The notes: a model not told the origin generated them from the letters alone. DNA of 64,000 nucleotides from Lachnospiraceae bacterium (GCA_003543235.1 DPJA01000030.1:62001-126000), one strand, 5' to 3'. Counted from the stretch's first letter, positions 45,066-54,590 are shown. A program made the numbers and translations.

Positions 45066-47333
45066 ATGTTTGAGCGTGCAGAATTGAACAAAACAGATGA
45101 ATACTTTGTTGAAGGTTCACTTCGTAAAAATAATGCGATATATTTTTGCAGACTGACAACATATAATGAAGAAATAGACAATTTTTTACGTACATATTTA
45201 CAGCAGGTTGTTAAGAATGGCATATATATAAATGGGAAAATTCCTAACCCAGATGAACGACAGCTTTCTTATTATGAGGAAATTATGAGCTTAAATTTTG
45301 TCATGGACAGACTCTTTTTCGAGAATTCCATTAAAAAATGGTTGCCAAGGCTTGATTCAAGTCAAAGGCGATGCGTTGCCGAGGCGATTCATAATGTGCT
45401 TAACGAAATGAAACAACAGGGCAAAACTGATAATATGCTTAAAAATGCTTATATAAAATTTATGTGTTGGTTTTACTATAAATTTGAGCGTATATTAAAT
45501 CAGCTGGGAAAGGAAAGGTTTCCTAAAATATTATACGAGGGAAATGTATCAGCCTACGAGTTAAAGGTTTTCGATATTTTATCTAAAGCTGGGTGTGACA
45601 TACTTTTGCTGCAATATGATGGTGATGATGAATATTTAAAGCTTGACCCAAAATCTGAAATTTCAAGCTTGATTAATATAAAGGGCAGCAAGTTCCCCAA
45701 GGGATTTTCAGTTATAGAAATGCAAAAAAAAAATATTGAGCAACAGACTTTGCCAAAAATTGAAATTGAAAAGCCTGAAAAAACTATTAATACAAACACA
45801 TGGCTGTTTGGTGACGTCTTTGCAGATTCTGTTAAAAGTCAAAACGAACGAGGAACAGACAGCAGATTTTTCTACAATCTTTTTGCAAAGGTTATGGGGG
45901 CTGACGACAAAGCAACTTATTACAACGAACTTATAAAATGGAAGCTAAAGTTGGAAAGCAAAAATAGAACTGTCATAATTATCGAAAATAATATAGCAAT
46001 GCCAGATGGCAATGAGGTGCAGAGGATAAAAAGAAAAAATTATTTAAATACTGCACAAATGCTTAAGGATATTGTTGAAAATATTGATTTCCCACGAAAC
46101 AAAGAACTTGAAAAATATGCAAAGTCAGCCTTTATAAGCATTATGGAGGAGGACAAGGAAACTTCATTGCAAAAGCTGAATAACAGGGCGGTTATTTTGC
46201 TTTGTTGGATAAACAGGTATGTGCCTAAGCTTTTTGTAAGCGGAGATGTTAATAGCATACCAACATTGGTATACTACGGTTCATGTAAGGGGACTAATGA
46301 AGAATATTTTATTCGCCTTATGGCAAAATTGCCTATGGATGTTCTTATATTATGCCCTGATTTGTCAATGGAATGCGGTGTTACTGACAAGCTTTTATAT
46401 GAGAAAAAATTTGAAAATTCCATACCTCAACAGAGGTTTCCAACGGAAATTAGCAACGTATGTTTTGGAACAGCTGCATATAATGCGGAACGTGAGTTGG
46501 ACACCATACTTTATAATGATACTGGGGTATACAGAAATAGGCAGTTTAAAAAAGCAATTCCCATTTCGTTACAAACTACCTATGAAGAAATTAAGATTTT
46601 GTGGCCTCAGGAGGCTAAATATAGACCTAACTTTGAAACCCTTGATGATAGGGTAATGTTGCCTGTTATTTTTTCAAAAATAAGCGGTGTGCCAAACGGC
46701 AAAGATGCTTATTGGAACGAGATTTCAAGCTTGATTAACGAAGATACTTTTGTTATAAAAAGCTTTCCATATATTCAAGGAACTGATTTTAACCCTGTGA
46801 AGCAGCACGCACCTTCATTTTTGAAAAATGGAAAGCTGTTACTTCAAAAAATTAAAAACCATCCCTCTTACCAATATTCATTTATGCGAGAGGATATGCA
46901 GGATTATATGATGGATAAGCTGCAAGAGCTTATAGACCGCAGGCTTATACGTGGAACTTTCACAAATGGGGCGGAGTATACCATGGTTGCAACTGCCCTT
47001 AATTTAGACAAACGTTTGCTTAGACTTATACAAAAGCTTGATTTTACAAAGGCTGTACCTAAGGTTATTATTATAAACACCACCGAAAGTGTGTGCAGTT
47101 TAGAGGACAGCATTTTAGTTGCCTACCTTAATATGCTTGGGTTTGACATTGCTATGTTCATTCCAACAGGTTATCAAGGGGTAGAAAGATATTTTGAAAA
47201 TTCACTGTTTGTTGAACATCAAATAGGTGAATATATATACGATTTGAATGTACTTGATTTCAAATCAGTTAACAAATCAATCAAAAAACAAACAGAAAGT
47301 ATTGCTGTTAAATTGTTTAGGAGGGGAAGATAG
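45066..47333 (+). CDS. YceG-like component of the Ter biosynthetic module
   Basis: A large cytoplasmic protein of 755 residues matching the YceG family of Bacillus (putative component of the Ter biosynthetic module). Visible features: an N-terminal half rich in charged helices, VRKLFVSGDVNSIPTLVYYG-type segment PKLFVSGDVNSIPTLVYYG (about 379-397), MDVLILCPDLS and an ending with VIINTTESVCSLEDSILVAYLNMLGFD (about 680-706). No catalytic motif is recognised. It is clearly longer than the Bacillus relative as I recall it, by an N-terminal expansion. It ends 2 bp before the telA start. Confidence 0.8.
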   Translation: MFERAELNKTDEYFVEGSLRKNNAIYFCRLTTYNEEIDNFLRTYLQQVVKNGIYINGKIPNPDERQLSYYEEIMSLNFVMDRLFFENSIKKWLPRLDSSQRRCVAEAIHNVLNEMKQQGKTDNMLKNAYIKFMCWFYYKFERILNQLGKERFPKILYEGNVSAYELKVFDILSKAGCDILLLQYDGDDEYLKLDPKSEISSLINIKGSKFPKGFSVIEMQKKNIEQQTLPKIEIEKPEKTINTNTWLFGDVFADSVKSQNERGTDSRFFYNLFAKVMGADDKATYYNELIKWKLKLESKNRTVIIIENNIAMPDGNEVQRIKRKNYLNTAQMLKDIVENIDFPRNKELEKYAKSAFISIMEEDKETSLQKLNNRAVILLCWINRYVPKLFVSGDVNSIPTLVYYGSCKGTNEEYFIRLMAKLPMDVLILCPDLSMECGVTDKLLYEKKFENSIPQQRFPTEISNVCFGTAAYNAERELDTILYNDTGVYRNRQFKKAIPISLQTTYEEIKILWPQEAKYRPNFETLDDRVMLPVIFSKISGVPNGKDAYWNEISSLINEDTFVIKSFPYIQGTDFNPVKQHAPSFLKNGKLLLQKIKNHPSYQYSFMREDMQDYMMDKLQELIDRRLIRGTFTNGAEYTMVATALNLDKRLLRLIQKLDFTKAVPKVIIINTTESVCSLEDSILVAYLNMLGFDIAMFIPTGYQGVERYFENSLFVEHQIGEYIYDLNVLDFKSVNKSIKKQTESIAVKLFRRGR

Positions 47334-47335
47334 AC

Positions 47336-48481
47336 GTGGGATTAGATTTTAGTAAAAGTTCATCTGACACACAGGCGGTCGTAGTAGAGCAAAATCAAGT
47401 AGAAGATGTTCAAAGCTACAACATTCAGACCGACAGAGAGCAAATGGTTCAGCAGCTTGTAAATTCCGAAGAGGTGGATGCCTTAGTAAGTACCATTTGT
47501 GTTAGTGACCCTGAAACAATAGTATCCTTTGGTGGTGATGCAGCAGAGGAAATATCAAAATGTTCAGACGTTATTCTTAATAGCATGAATATGAGCCAGA
47601 TTAATGATTCTGGGGAAATGCTTGTTATGCTTGGAAAAATTATGGACAAGTTTGATATTGAAGAAATAAAGGAAAACACAGGCTTATTTAAAAAGCTTTT
47701 TGGCAACATGAAAAAGCAGCTTGACCAAATATTAGCAAAATATCATACTATGGGCGAAGAAGTGGACAAAATATATGTTAAGCTTAAACAGTATGAGGGC
47801 GAAATAAAACAGTCTAACCGTAAGCTTGAGGATATGTTTCAAACCAACGTAAGATATTATCACCTTTTGGTTAGCTATATTTTGGCAGGCGAACAGGGCA
47901 TAGGGGAGCTTGAAAATTATATAGAACAGCGTAAAACTGAACTTGAAACAACTGGGGATAATTCTATTCAATTTGAACTTACGGGTTTAGAACAGGCAAA
48001 AACAATGCTGGAACTCAGAGTTCAAGATTTACGTGTTGCTGAAAATGTTGCATTGCAGTCTATACCAATGATTAAAACAATGCAGTTTAGCAACCTTAAT
48101 TTAGTGCGTAAAATAAATTCCGCATTTATTATTACGTTACCTATTTTTAAACAGGCTTTGTCGCAGGCAATTTTGCTGAAAAGACAGCGTGTTCAGGCGG
48201 AAGCTATGGCAGCCCTTGATGCAAAAACTAATGAGATGCTTATTAAAAATGCACAGAACACCGCTTTGCAGTCTAAAATGACGGCACAGCTTGCTTCGGG
48301 AAGCTCAGTAAAGATTGAAACTCTTGAAACAACGTGGAGAACTATTGTAAATGGTATTGAGGAAACAAAGCAAATTCAGGAAAATGCAAAGAAACAAAGA
48401 GAAGATGACAAAATTAGACTTAACGCAATTAAACAGGAGTTTGATAAGCTGTACAATGAAAATGGTATAGCTAAAAGATAA
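47336..48481 (+). CDS. telA: toxic anion resistance protein TelA family
   Basis: A 381-residue, almost entirely alpha-helical, coiled-coil-rich cytoplasmic protein of the TelA/YceH family: ENTGLFKKLFGNMKKQLD (about 118-135) and the conserved AEMLIKNAQNTALQ-type motif NEMLIKNAQNTALQSKMTA (about 300-318). TelA is linked to tellurite, phage and antibiotic stress tolerance; its mechanism is unknown. The start codon is GTG with GGAGGGGA 8 nt upstream, directly after the YceG stop. TerD genes follow. Confidence 0.92.
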   Translation: MGLDFSKSSSDTQAVVVEQNQVEDVQSYNIQTDREQMVQQLVNSEEVDALVSTICVSDPETIVSFGGDAAEEISKCSDVILNSMNMSQINDSGEMLVMLGKIMDKFDIEEIKENTGLFKKLFGNMKKQLDQILAKYHTMGEEVDKIYVKLKQYEGEIKQSNRKLEDMFQTNVRYYHLLVSYILAGEQGIGELENYIEQRKTELETTGDNSIQFELTGLEQAKTMLELRVQDLRVAENVALQSIPMIKTMQFSNLNLVRKINSAFIITLPIFKQALSQAILLKRQRVQAEAMAALDAKTNEMLIKNAQNTALQSKMTAQLASGSSVKIETLETTWRTIVNGIEETKQIQENAKKQREDDKIRLNAIKQEFDKLYNENGIAKR

Positions 48482-48524
48482 AAGGTAAATAATTATTATA
48501 ATAATCAAAATGGAGGTAAAGAAT

Positions 48525-49106
48525 ATGCCTATTAACTTACAAAAAGGACAGAAAGTTGATTTAACAAAAGGAAACCCAGGTTTAAAGAAATTAATAATTG
48601 GTCTTGGCTGGGATATAAATAAGTATGACGGCGGAGCCGATTTTGACCTTGACGCTGCAGCGTTTTTGCTTACTGACAGTGGAAAAGTGGGAAATGATAC
48701 AGACTTTATTTTCTATGGCAACTTGGCACATAGCAGTGAATCAGTAGTGCATATTGGTGATAACCTTACAGGCGAGGGTGACGGCGATGATGAACAGATA
48801 ATGGTGGATTTAACAAAAATACCTGCTAATATATCTAAAGTTTCTTTCACAGTAACAATCTATGATGCAGACACACGCAGACAGAATTTTGGTCAAGTTT
48901 CCAACGCATATATCCGCATTATGGATGAATCAACAAATAAAGAGCTTATAAGATACGACTTGGGTGAGGATTTTTCCATTGAAACAGCAGTAGTCGTTGG
49001 CGAATTATATAAACATGGCACAGAGTGGAAATTTAATGCTATTGGAAGCGGATTTCAAGGCGGTCTTTCAGCATTATGCAAAAATTATGGAGTAAATGTA
49101 GGTTAA
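48525..49106 (+). CDS. terD: TerD-family calcium-binding stress protein, copy 1
   Basis: A 193-residue TerD-domain protein, a beta-sandwich that binds two Ca2+ ions. Motifs: INLQKGQKVDLTK start, GGADFDLDAAAFLL (about 30-43) and HIGDNLTGEGDGDDEQI (about 76-92), whose acidic loop supplies Ca ligands, then WKFNAIGSGFQGGL. ATG 48525 has TGGAGG 8 nt upstream. It is first of three tandem TerD genes; copies 1 and 2 are very similar, indicating recent duplication. Confidence 0.94.
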   Translation: MPINLQKGQKVDLTKGNPGLKKLIIGLGWDINKYDGGADFDLDAAAFLLTDSGKVGNDTDFIFYGNLAHSSESVVHIGDNLTGEGDGDDEQIMVDLTKIPANISKVSFTVTIYDADTRRQNFGQVSNAYIRIMDESTNKELIRYDLGEDFSIETAVVVGELYKHGTEWKFNAIGSGFQGGLSALCKNYGVNVG

Positions 49107-49130
49107 AAAATTAGATAGGTGGGATTGGAA

Positions 49131-49712
49131 ATGCCGATTAGTTTGCAGAAAGGTCAGAAGGTTAGTTTAACCAAAGGAAATCCAGGGTTACAAAAATTGC
49201 TGGTTGGTATAGGCTGGGATATAAACCGTTTTGATACTGGCGGAGATTTTGATTTGGATTCTGTAGCTTTCTTAATTACAGAAAACGGAAAGGTAAGCAC
49301 ACAACAGGATTTTGTATTTTTTGGAAATTTAGTGCATACAAGCGGTTCCGTTCAGCACATGGGCGATAACCTTACAGGTGCAGGTGATGGCGATGATGAG
49401 CAGATTAAAATAGACTTATCTAAAGTGCCAGAAAATATTGCAAAAATAGTCTTTTCAGTAACTATATATGATGCTGAAACACGAAAACAAAATTTTGGAC
49501 AGGTTTCCAACGCATTTGTGCGTATTATTGATGAAGCAAAGGGAGAAGAACTTGTAAGGTATGACCTTGGCGAGGACTTTTCAATTGAAACTGCGGCTGT
49601 ATTTGGCGAACTATACAAAAACAACGGAGAGTGGAAATTTAACGCCATTGGCAGTGGATACCAAGGTGGTTTGGCGGCACTTTGTGCAAATTATGGCGTT
49701 GAAACCGAATAA
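49131..49712 (+). CDS. terD: TerD-family calcium-binding stress protein, copy 2
   Basis: A 193-residue protein, same length as copy 1 and closely related: ISLQKGQKVSLTK, GGDFDLDSVAFLI, HMGDNLTGAGDGDDEQI and EWKFNAIGSGYQGGL. All acidic Ca-ligand positions are conserved. It is 24 bp after copy 1. A weak GGGA-type site precedes ATG 49131, so coupling to the preceding gene is likely. Confidence 0.94.
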   Translation: MPISLQKGQKVSLTKGNPGLQKLLVGIGWDINRFDTGGDFDLDSVAFLITENGKVSTQQDFVFFGNLVHTSGSVQHMGDNLTGAGDGDDEQIKIDLSKVPENIAKIVFSVTIYDAETRKQNFGQVSNAFVRIIDEAKGEELVRYDLGEDFSIETAAVFGELYKNNGEWKFNAIGSGYQGGLAALCANYGVETE

Positions 49713-49729
49713 AGAGAGGACGAGGCATA

Positions 49730-50332
49730 ATGTCTATTAGTTTACAAAAAGGACAAAAGGTTAGTTTAACAAAAGACAATGCAGGCTTAAGCCGTGTTAT
49801 AGTTGGTCTTGGTTGGGATGATGTTAAGCAGTCAGGCGGCGGTTTGCTTTCAGGTCTTTTTGGCTCAAAGTCCGCAGATATTGATTGTGACGCATCTGCA
49901 ATAATGTTAAAAGACGGAAAATTTATGGCAAAAGAGGATATAGTTTACTTTGGAAATTTAAGACACAAAAGTGACACCGTTATACATATGGGTGACAATT
50001 TAACAGGTGCCGGCGATGGTGATGACGAGCAGATAGTAGTTGATTTGGCTAACATTCCTTCACAGTATGACAAAGTTATGATTGTTGTTAATATTTATGA
50101 TGCAAATAAAAGAAAACAGCATTTTGGTATGATTGCTAATGCCTTTTGCCGTTTGGTTGATGCAAAAAATAACACTGAATTATTCAAGTATAATTTAACA
50201 GAAAACTACAGCGGCATGACAGCTATGATTTTTGGTGAGATATACAAGCATAATGGCGAGTGGAAATTTAATGCCATTGGCCAAGGCACAACTGATGTAG
50301 GAATTGGTCAGCTTGCAGCAAGATACAAATAA
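49730..50332 (+). CDS. TerD-family stress protein, diverged copy 3 (YceC-like)
   Basis: A 200-residue TerD-domain protein with a Gly/Ser-rich insertion, SGGGLLSGLFGSKS (about 31-44), before the first Ca motif, which reads ADIDCDASAIML instead of DFDLDAAAFLL. The second motif HMGDNLTGAGDGDDEQI is intact. The insertion is typical of the YceC-like branch and may mediate oligomerisation. AGAGGACGAGG precedes the ATG. It completes the three-gene TerD array. Confidence 0.92.
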   Translation: MSISLQKGQKVSLTKDNAGLSRVIVGLGWDDVKQSGGGLLSGLFGSKSADIDCDASAIMLKDGKFMAKEDIVYFGNLRHKSDTVIHMGDNLTGAGDGDDEQIVVDLANIPSQYDKVMIVVNIYDANKRKQHFGMIANAFCRLVDAKNNTELFKYNLTENYSGMTAMIFGEIYKHNGEWKFNAIGQGTTDVGIGQLAARYK

Positions 50333-50344
50333 ACATTAAAAGAG

Positions 50345-50396
50345 GCAAGCGGTGGGCATTGTTTTGAACTTTGCCCATCATGGTCTTGCTGTTTTG
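50345..50396 (+). terminator. hairpin between the third TerD gene and the Ca2+ ATPase
   Basis: A two-part stem, GCAAG/CTTGC (50345-50349, 50385-50389) enclosing GGTGGGCA/TGCCCATC (50351-50358, 50372-50379), ends in TGTTTTG. It could attenuate transcription into the ATPase gene. Confidence 0.5.
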
Positions 50397-50414
50397 ACAA
50401 AAAAAGGAGGACAT

Positions 50415-53072
50415 ATGAAAAATTTTGGTTTAACAGATATAGAGGCACAAAAATCAAAAGAAAAATATGGTGATAATCGTCTTACGGAACGAGAAACAGA
50501 AAGTTTTATGAGCAAGCTTTTGGGTAATTTTGGCGACCCAATGATAAAGATTTTATGTGTTGCACTTATAATTAATATAATATTTGCATTTCTTGGCCAA
50601 ACGGAATGGTATGAGTCATTAGGTATTGCAATAGCAGTTATTTTAGCAACCTTTGTTTCAACTTTTTCAGAATATAGAAATGAAAATGCTTTCCAAAAAC
50701 TTCAGGAGGAAGCATCACGAATATACTGCAAGGTATATAGAAATGGAGATATTACAGAAATTTCAATAAACGATATTGTTGTTGATGACTGTATCCTTTT
50801 GCAGACAGGTGATAAAGTTCCAGCAGACGGCATTATTGTTGATGGTAACATTAAGGTTGACCAGTCGGTACTTAACGGCGAAAGCAAAGAGGCAAGTAAA
50901 AGTGTTATGCCAGATGATTATATTGACCAAAACTCATCAATGGACTTTTTGAACAAGTATAAGGTGTTTAGAGGTTCAGTTGTGTGTGGTGGTAATGCAG
51001 TTATGCAGATTTCTACTGTAGGAGATAATTCTGTTTACGGACAGATAGCCAGCGAGTTACAGGTGGAAGATGAAAGAGAATCACCGTTAAAGGTAAAGCT
51101 TAGTAACCTTGCCAGCGGAATAAGCAAGTTTGGCTATATTGGCGGTATTGCCATTGCTGTTGCATTTTTGTTCCAGAGGATTGTAATTCAAAATAGCTTT
51201 GACATGGTTCAGATAATGGCATATTGTTCTAACTGGATGACTATAACGAACGACCTTGTTGAGGCTGTTATGTTGGCAGTTATTATTATTGTAATGGCAG
51301 TTCCTGAGGGCTTACCACTTATGATAGCACTTGTATCTGCACTTAATATGGGTAAAATGCTTAGAGATAATGTTCTGGTAAGAAAAATATCTGGAATTGA
51401 AACAGCAGGAAGCTTAAACATTCTTTTCAGCGATAAAACGGGAACAATTACAAAAGGTAAGCTTGAGGCAGTTATGTTTGTGGACGGCAAGGCTGATATG
51501 TATGACAGCTACGATAAGGTTGTTGGCGAGCTTGGAAAAGTGCTTTCAATATGTATTCAGCATAATACTGATGCTGTAATATCAGGCGAGGGAAATGAAA
51601 TGAAGGTAATAGGAGGAAATGCAACAGAAAGAGCCATTTTAACCTATGCTGCAAAATCACGCCATGCCTCAACAACAAATATTGCCGAAATTTCATCTAT
51701 ACCATTTAACAGTTCAAATAAATATTCTGCTACTTCAATAGAACTTGAGGGAAAGCAAAAATTAACATTAGTTAAGGGTGCTCCTGAAAAAATAATTGAA
51801 AGATGTACAAAATATTATGATGCAGATGGCAATGAGGTGGCTCTTACAAATAAAGCTATTATAGAAAATAGGATTAATGAGCTTGCTGAAAGAGCAATAC
51901 GTGTTCTTGCAGTGGCTGTATCAAAAGAGCATATTAAAGATGATGAACTTCCAGAGGGAGAATGGGTACTGGTTGGCGTAATAGGCATACGTGACGAGGT
52001 AAGACCTGAATCTGCCATTGCAATAAAAGAGGTTCAGAATGCTGGTATTCAGGTTGTTATGATTACAGGTGACCGAAAGGATACAGCAGTTGCCATTGCT
52101 AAGGAAGCTGGAATTATCCAAAATGAAAACAATATTGTGCTTACATCTGACGAGCTTGGGGCTATGAGTGATGATGAAATAAAGAGCAAAATTCAAGATA
52201 TAAGAGTTGTTTCAAGAGCATTGCCAACGGACAAAAGCAGGCTTGTTAGGCTTGCACAGGAGCAAGGTTTGGTAGTTGGTATGACAGGTGATGGTGTTAA
52301 TGACTCTCCTGCATTAAAGAAAGCTGACGTTGGATTTGCAATGGGCGGCGGAACAGAGGTTGCCAAGGAAGCCAGCGATATTGTTATTATGGACGATAAC
52401 TTCAGTTCAATTGATAAAGCTATACTTTATGGCAGAACCATATTTAACAGTATTAGAAAGTTTATTGTTTTCCAGCTTACAATTAATGTAAGTGCTGTGC
52501 TTATTTCTTTTGCTGCACCACTTTTGGGAATGGAAAATCCTCTTTCAATTATTCAAATTTTGTGGATAAATCTTGTTATGGATACATTGGCGGCTTTGGC
52601 ATTTGGCGGTGAGCCAGCTTTAAAGCGGTTTATGCGTGAAAAGCCAAAAAGACGTGAAGAAAGTATTATCAGCAAAGAAATGTTCAGTTCCATTTTAACT
52701 GGAAGTGTATGGATATTTGCATTAAGCCTTTTTCTGTTGACTTCAACACTTAGTAATAGTTGGTTCAGAAGTGATTTGGCTTCAAAGTATCTGTTTACTG
52801 GCTATTTTACGTTCTATATTTTTATTGCAGCATTTAATGCCTTTAATGCAAGAACGGACAAGATTAATTTGTTTGATAATATCAGAAAAAATCATGGTTT
52901 TTGGAAGGTTATACTGATTATTATTGTTGTGCAGATAATTATGACAGACTTTGGCGGAGATATTCTTAGATGCTACGGTTTAGTTGCAAATGAATGGATT
53001 GTAGTTGTTTTACTTGCATTTACAATTATTCCTGTAGATATTATCCGTAAGGTTATTTTGGCTAAAAAATAA
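50415..53072 (+). CDS. P-type Ca2+-transporting ATPase (PMCA/SERCA-like)
   Basis: A P-type IIA/IIB ATPase of 885 residues. It has the A-domain NGESKEA (TGES-type), M4 motif VPEGLPLMIAL, phosphorylation site FSDKTGTITKGK, TGDG/VNDSPALKKADVG hinge, and M6 WINLVMDTLAALAFGGEP, which matches calcium pumps. About ten transmembrane helices. It exports Ca2+ from the cytoplasm, fitting with Ca-binding TerD proteins upstream. ATG 50415 has AAAGGAGG 6 nt upstream; the open frame runs further left across the hairpin without support. A strong terminator follows. Confidence 0.94.
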   Translation: MKNFGLTDIEAQKSKEKYGDNRLTERETESFMSKLLGNFGDPMIKILCVALIINIIFAFLGQTEWYESLGIAIAVILATFVSTFSEYRNENAFQKLQEEASRIYCKVYRNGDITEISINDIVVDDCILLQTGDKVPADGIIVDGNIKVDQSVLNGESKEASKSVMPDDYIDQNSSMDFLNKYKVFRGSVVCGGNAVMQISTVGDNSVYGQIASELQVEDERESPLKVKLSNLASGISKFGYIGGIAIAVAFLFQRIVIQNSFDMVQIMAYCSNWMTITNDLVEAVMLAVIIIVMAVPEGLPLMIALVSALNMGKMLRDNVLVRKISGIETAGSLNILFSDKTGTITKGKLEAVMFVDGKADMYDSYDKVVGELGKVLSICIQHNTDAVISGEGNEMKVIGGNATERAILTYAAKSRHASTTNIAEISSIPFNSSNKYSATSIELEGKQKLTLVKGAPEKIIERCTKYYDADGNEVALTNKAIIENRINELAERAIRVLAVAVSKEHIKDDELPEGEWVLVGVIGIRDEVRPESAIAIKEVQNAGIQVVMITGDRKDTAVAIAKEAGIIQNENNIVLTSDELGAMSDDEIKSKIQDIRVVSRALPTDKSRLVRLAQEQGLVVGMTGDGVNDSPALKKADVGFAMGGGTEVAKEASDIVIMDDNFSSIDKAILYGRTIFNSIRKFIVFQLTINVSAVLISFAAPLLGMENPLSIIQILWINLVMDTLAALAFGGEPALKRFMREKPKRREESIISKEMFSSILTGSVWIFALSLFLLTSTLSNSWFRSDLASKYLFTGYFTFYIFIAAFNAFNARTDKINLFDNIRKNHGFWKVILIIIVVQIIMTDFGGDILRCYGLVANEWIVVVLLAFTIIPVDIIRKVILAKK

Positions 53073-53081
53073 AATTAAACC

Positions 53082-53123
53082 AACAAGTTCCTGCCATATA
53101 ATTGAGGTGGGAACTTGTTTTTT
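53082..53123 (+). terminator. intrinsic terminator after the Ca2+ ATPase
   Basis: A perfect 10-bp stem AACAAGTTCC/GGAACTTGTT (53082-53091, 53110-53119) with T6. The HAD gene's ribosome binding site begins just 4 bp later, so that gene needs read-through or its own hidden promoter. Confidence 0.85.
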
Positions 53124-53137
53124 ATAAGGGAGATAGC

Positions 53138-53911
53138 ATGAAACTTTTTTTATCAGATTTAGACAATACGCTAATTTATTCTTATAAGCATAATATTGGA
53201 CAAGACAGGGTTTTGGTGGAAACTAAGGACGGCAAGGAAGTATCATTTATGACACCTAAAACTCATATGCTTTTGGAAAAAATTATAGATGAAATGGAGT
53301 TTATTCCGCTTACAACAAGGTCATTGGAACAATATAGACGAATATGCTTTAGCGAAAAAAGCATAGTTGAATATGCTCTGGTTGCAAACGGTGGGATATT
53401 ATTGCATAACAACAAAATTGACCATATTTGGTACGATGAGTCATTAAAACTCATTGAAAATGCAAAAAATCAACTTGAACTTGGAATGGAACTGCTTAAA
53501 AACGATATAAATATATCTTTTGAGGTTAGAATGGTTGATGGTTTGTTTGTTTTTACAAAAAGCAATGATGTGTTAGCCACAAAAAATATGCTGGAGAATA
53601 TCTTGGATTTATCCGTTGTGAAGGTTTTTAACAATGGAAGTAAAGTTTACATATTTCCTGAAATACTTAATAAGGGAACAGCAGTACAACGCATAAGAAA
53701 ACTGAAAAAACCACAAGTTATTTTTGCCGCTGGAGATAGTGATTTTGATGTACCAATGCTTAAAGAAGCAGATTTTGCTATTTATCCACAAAATTTAAAC
53801 GAGTTTTTGAATTGTGTTGAAACTGGATTTATGGTGAAAAAGGATAAGATGTTTTCGGATGAAGTGATGGACTATATTCTTTTTCAGCAAAAAAGCATGA
53901 ATGAAATATAA
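53138..53911 (+). CDS. HAD-family hydrolase of the Ter/sucrose-phosphatase-like group
   Basis: A cytoplasmic haloacid-dehalogenase-superfamily phosphatase of 257 residues. Motif I is LSDLDNTLIYS (about 4-14, nucleophile Asp), motif II lies in LTTRSLEQY (about 56-64), and motifs III/IV in AAGDSDFDVPMLKEAD (about 203-218). The C2-type cap lies in between. HAD phosphatases of this kind are encoded in Ter operons and may act on the module's phosphorylated product. GGGAGA precedes ATG 53138. It follows the ATPase terminator but keeps orientation with the operon. Confidence 0.87.
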   Translation: MKLFLSDLDNTLIYSYKHNIGQDRVLVETKDGKEVSFMTPKTHMLLEKIIDEMEFIPLTTRSLEQYRRICFSEKSIVEYALVANGGILLHNNKIDHIWYDESLKLIENAKNQLELGMELLKNDINISFEVRMVDGLFVFTKSNDVLATKNMLENILDLSVVKVFNNGSKVYIFPEILNKGTAVQRIRKLKKPQVIFAAGDSDFDVPMLKEADFAIYPQNLNEFLNCVETGFMVKKDKMFSDEVMDYILFQQKSMNEI

Positions 53912-53941
53912 CGCCTCTAGGATGATATTTTTTTATAGTAT

Positions 53942-53988
53942 AGCCCTATTCATTGAAATTCAGTGTTTTTATAAGCATAGGGCTTTGT
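53942..53988 (+). terminator. terminator after the HAD gene
   Basis: AGCCCTAT/ATAGGGCT (53942-53949, 53977-53984) with an inner CATTGAA/TTCAGTG stem, followed by TTGTT. The T run is short, so efficiency is uncertain. Confidence 0.6.
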
Positions 53989-54038
53989 TGGAAATAGGAA
54001 AACCTTTGATTGAATATACATAAGCAGAGGTGATTAAT

Positions 54039-54590
54039 TTGAAAAATATTATTAAAGACAAAAGAAGGGTGTTCATTGCTATATTGGCTATGGTTGGTAT
54101 TTTTGCACTTATGTCAAGTGTAAATCCTACTGCAAAAACTGTGTTTTCGGCATTTGTAGAAACAGAGCGAAAGCTACCTATCTATTGTGTTGAAACGGAT
54201 AAGAAACAGGTTGCAATAAGCTTTGACGCTGCATGGGGTGCAGATGATACCGACAAGTTATTGGAAATCCTTAAAAACAATAATGTTAAAACCACATTTT
54301 TTATGTGTGGCTACTGGGTTGATGATTACCCAGATGAGGTTAAGAAAATAGTTATGGCTGGGCACGATTTGGGAAATCATTCGGCTACACATCCGCACAT
54401 GAGCCAACTTAGCAAGGAACAAATAGAAAAGGAACTTACAGATACGCAAGAAAAGGTGTTTTCCCTTACTGGCTATGAAATGGATTTGTTTAGACCGCCA
54501 TTTGGCGAATATGATAACAAAGTTATTGAAGCCGCACAGGAAACTGGATACTACACTATACAATGGGATGTTGATGCACTGGATATATAG
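54039..54590 (+). pseudogene. PdaB-like polysaccharide deacetylase, truncated at its 3' end
   Basis: A carbohydrate esterase family 4 (NodB) protein of the sporulation PdaB-like group: an N-terminal membrane anchor (about 9-26), motif 1 ISFDAAWG, motif 2 GNHSATHPHM (His ligands) and motif 3 RPPFGEYD. The frame stops after WDVDALDI, inside motif 4 where relatives read WDVDSLDW, and the last about 60 residues with the catalytic His motif 5 are missing. At 183 residues it is unlikely to be active. TTG 54039 follows AGAGGTGA. A small protein and a serine recombinase begin 108 bp downstream, so the break is best explained by an integrated element. The missing 3' part was not found in the window. 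Confidence 0.8.

Noticed and set aside
50352..50414. N-terminal extension of the Ca2+ ATPase across the hairpin.
   Set aside because: The extension is absent from the family pattern and the AAAGGAGG lies just before ATG 50415.
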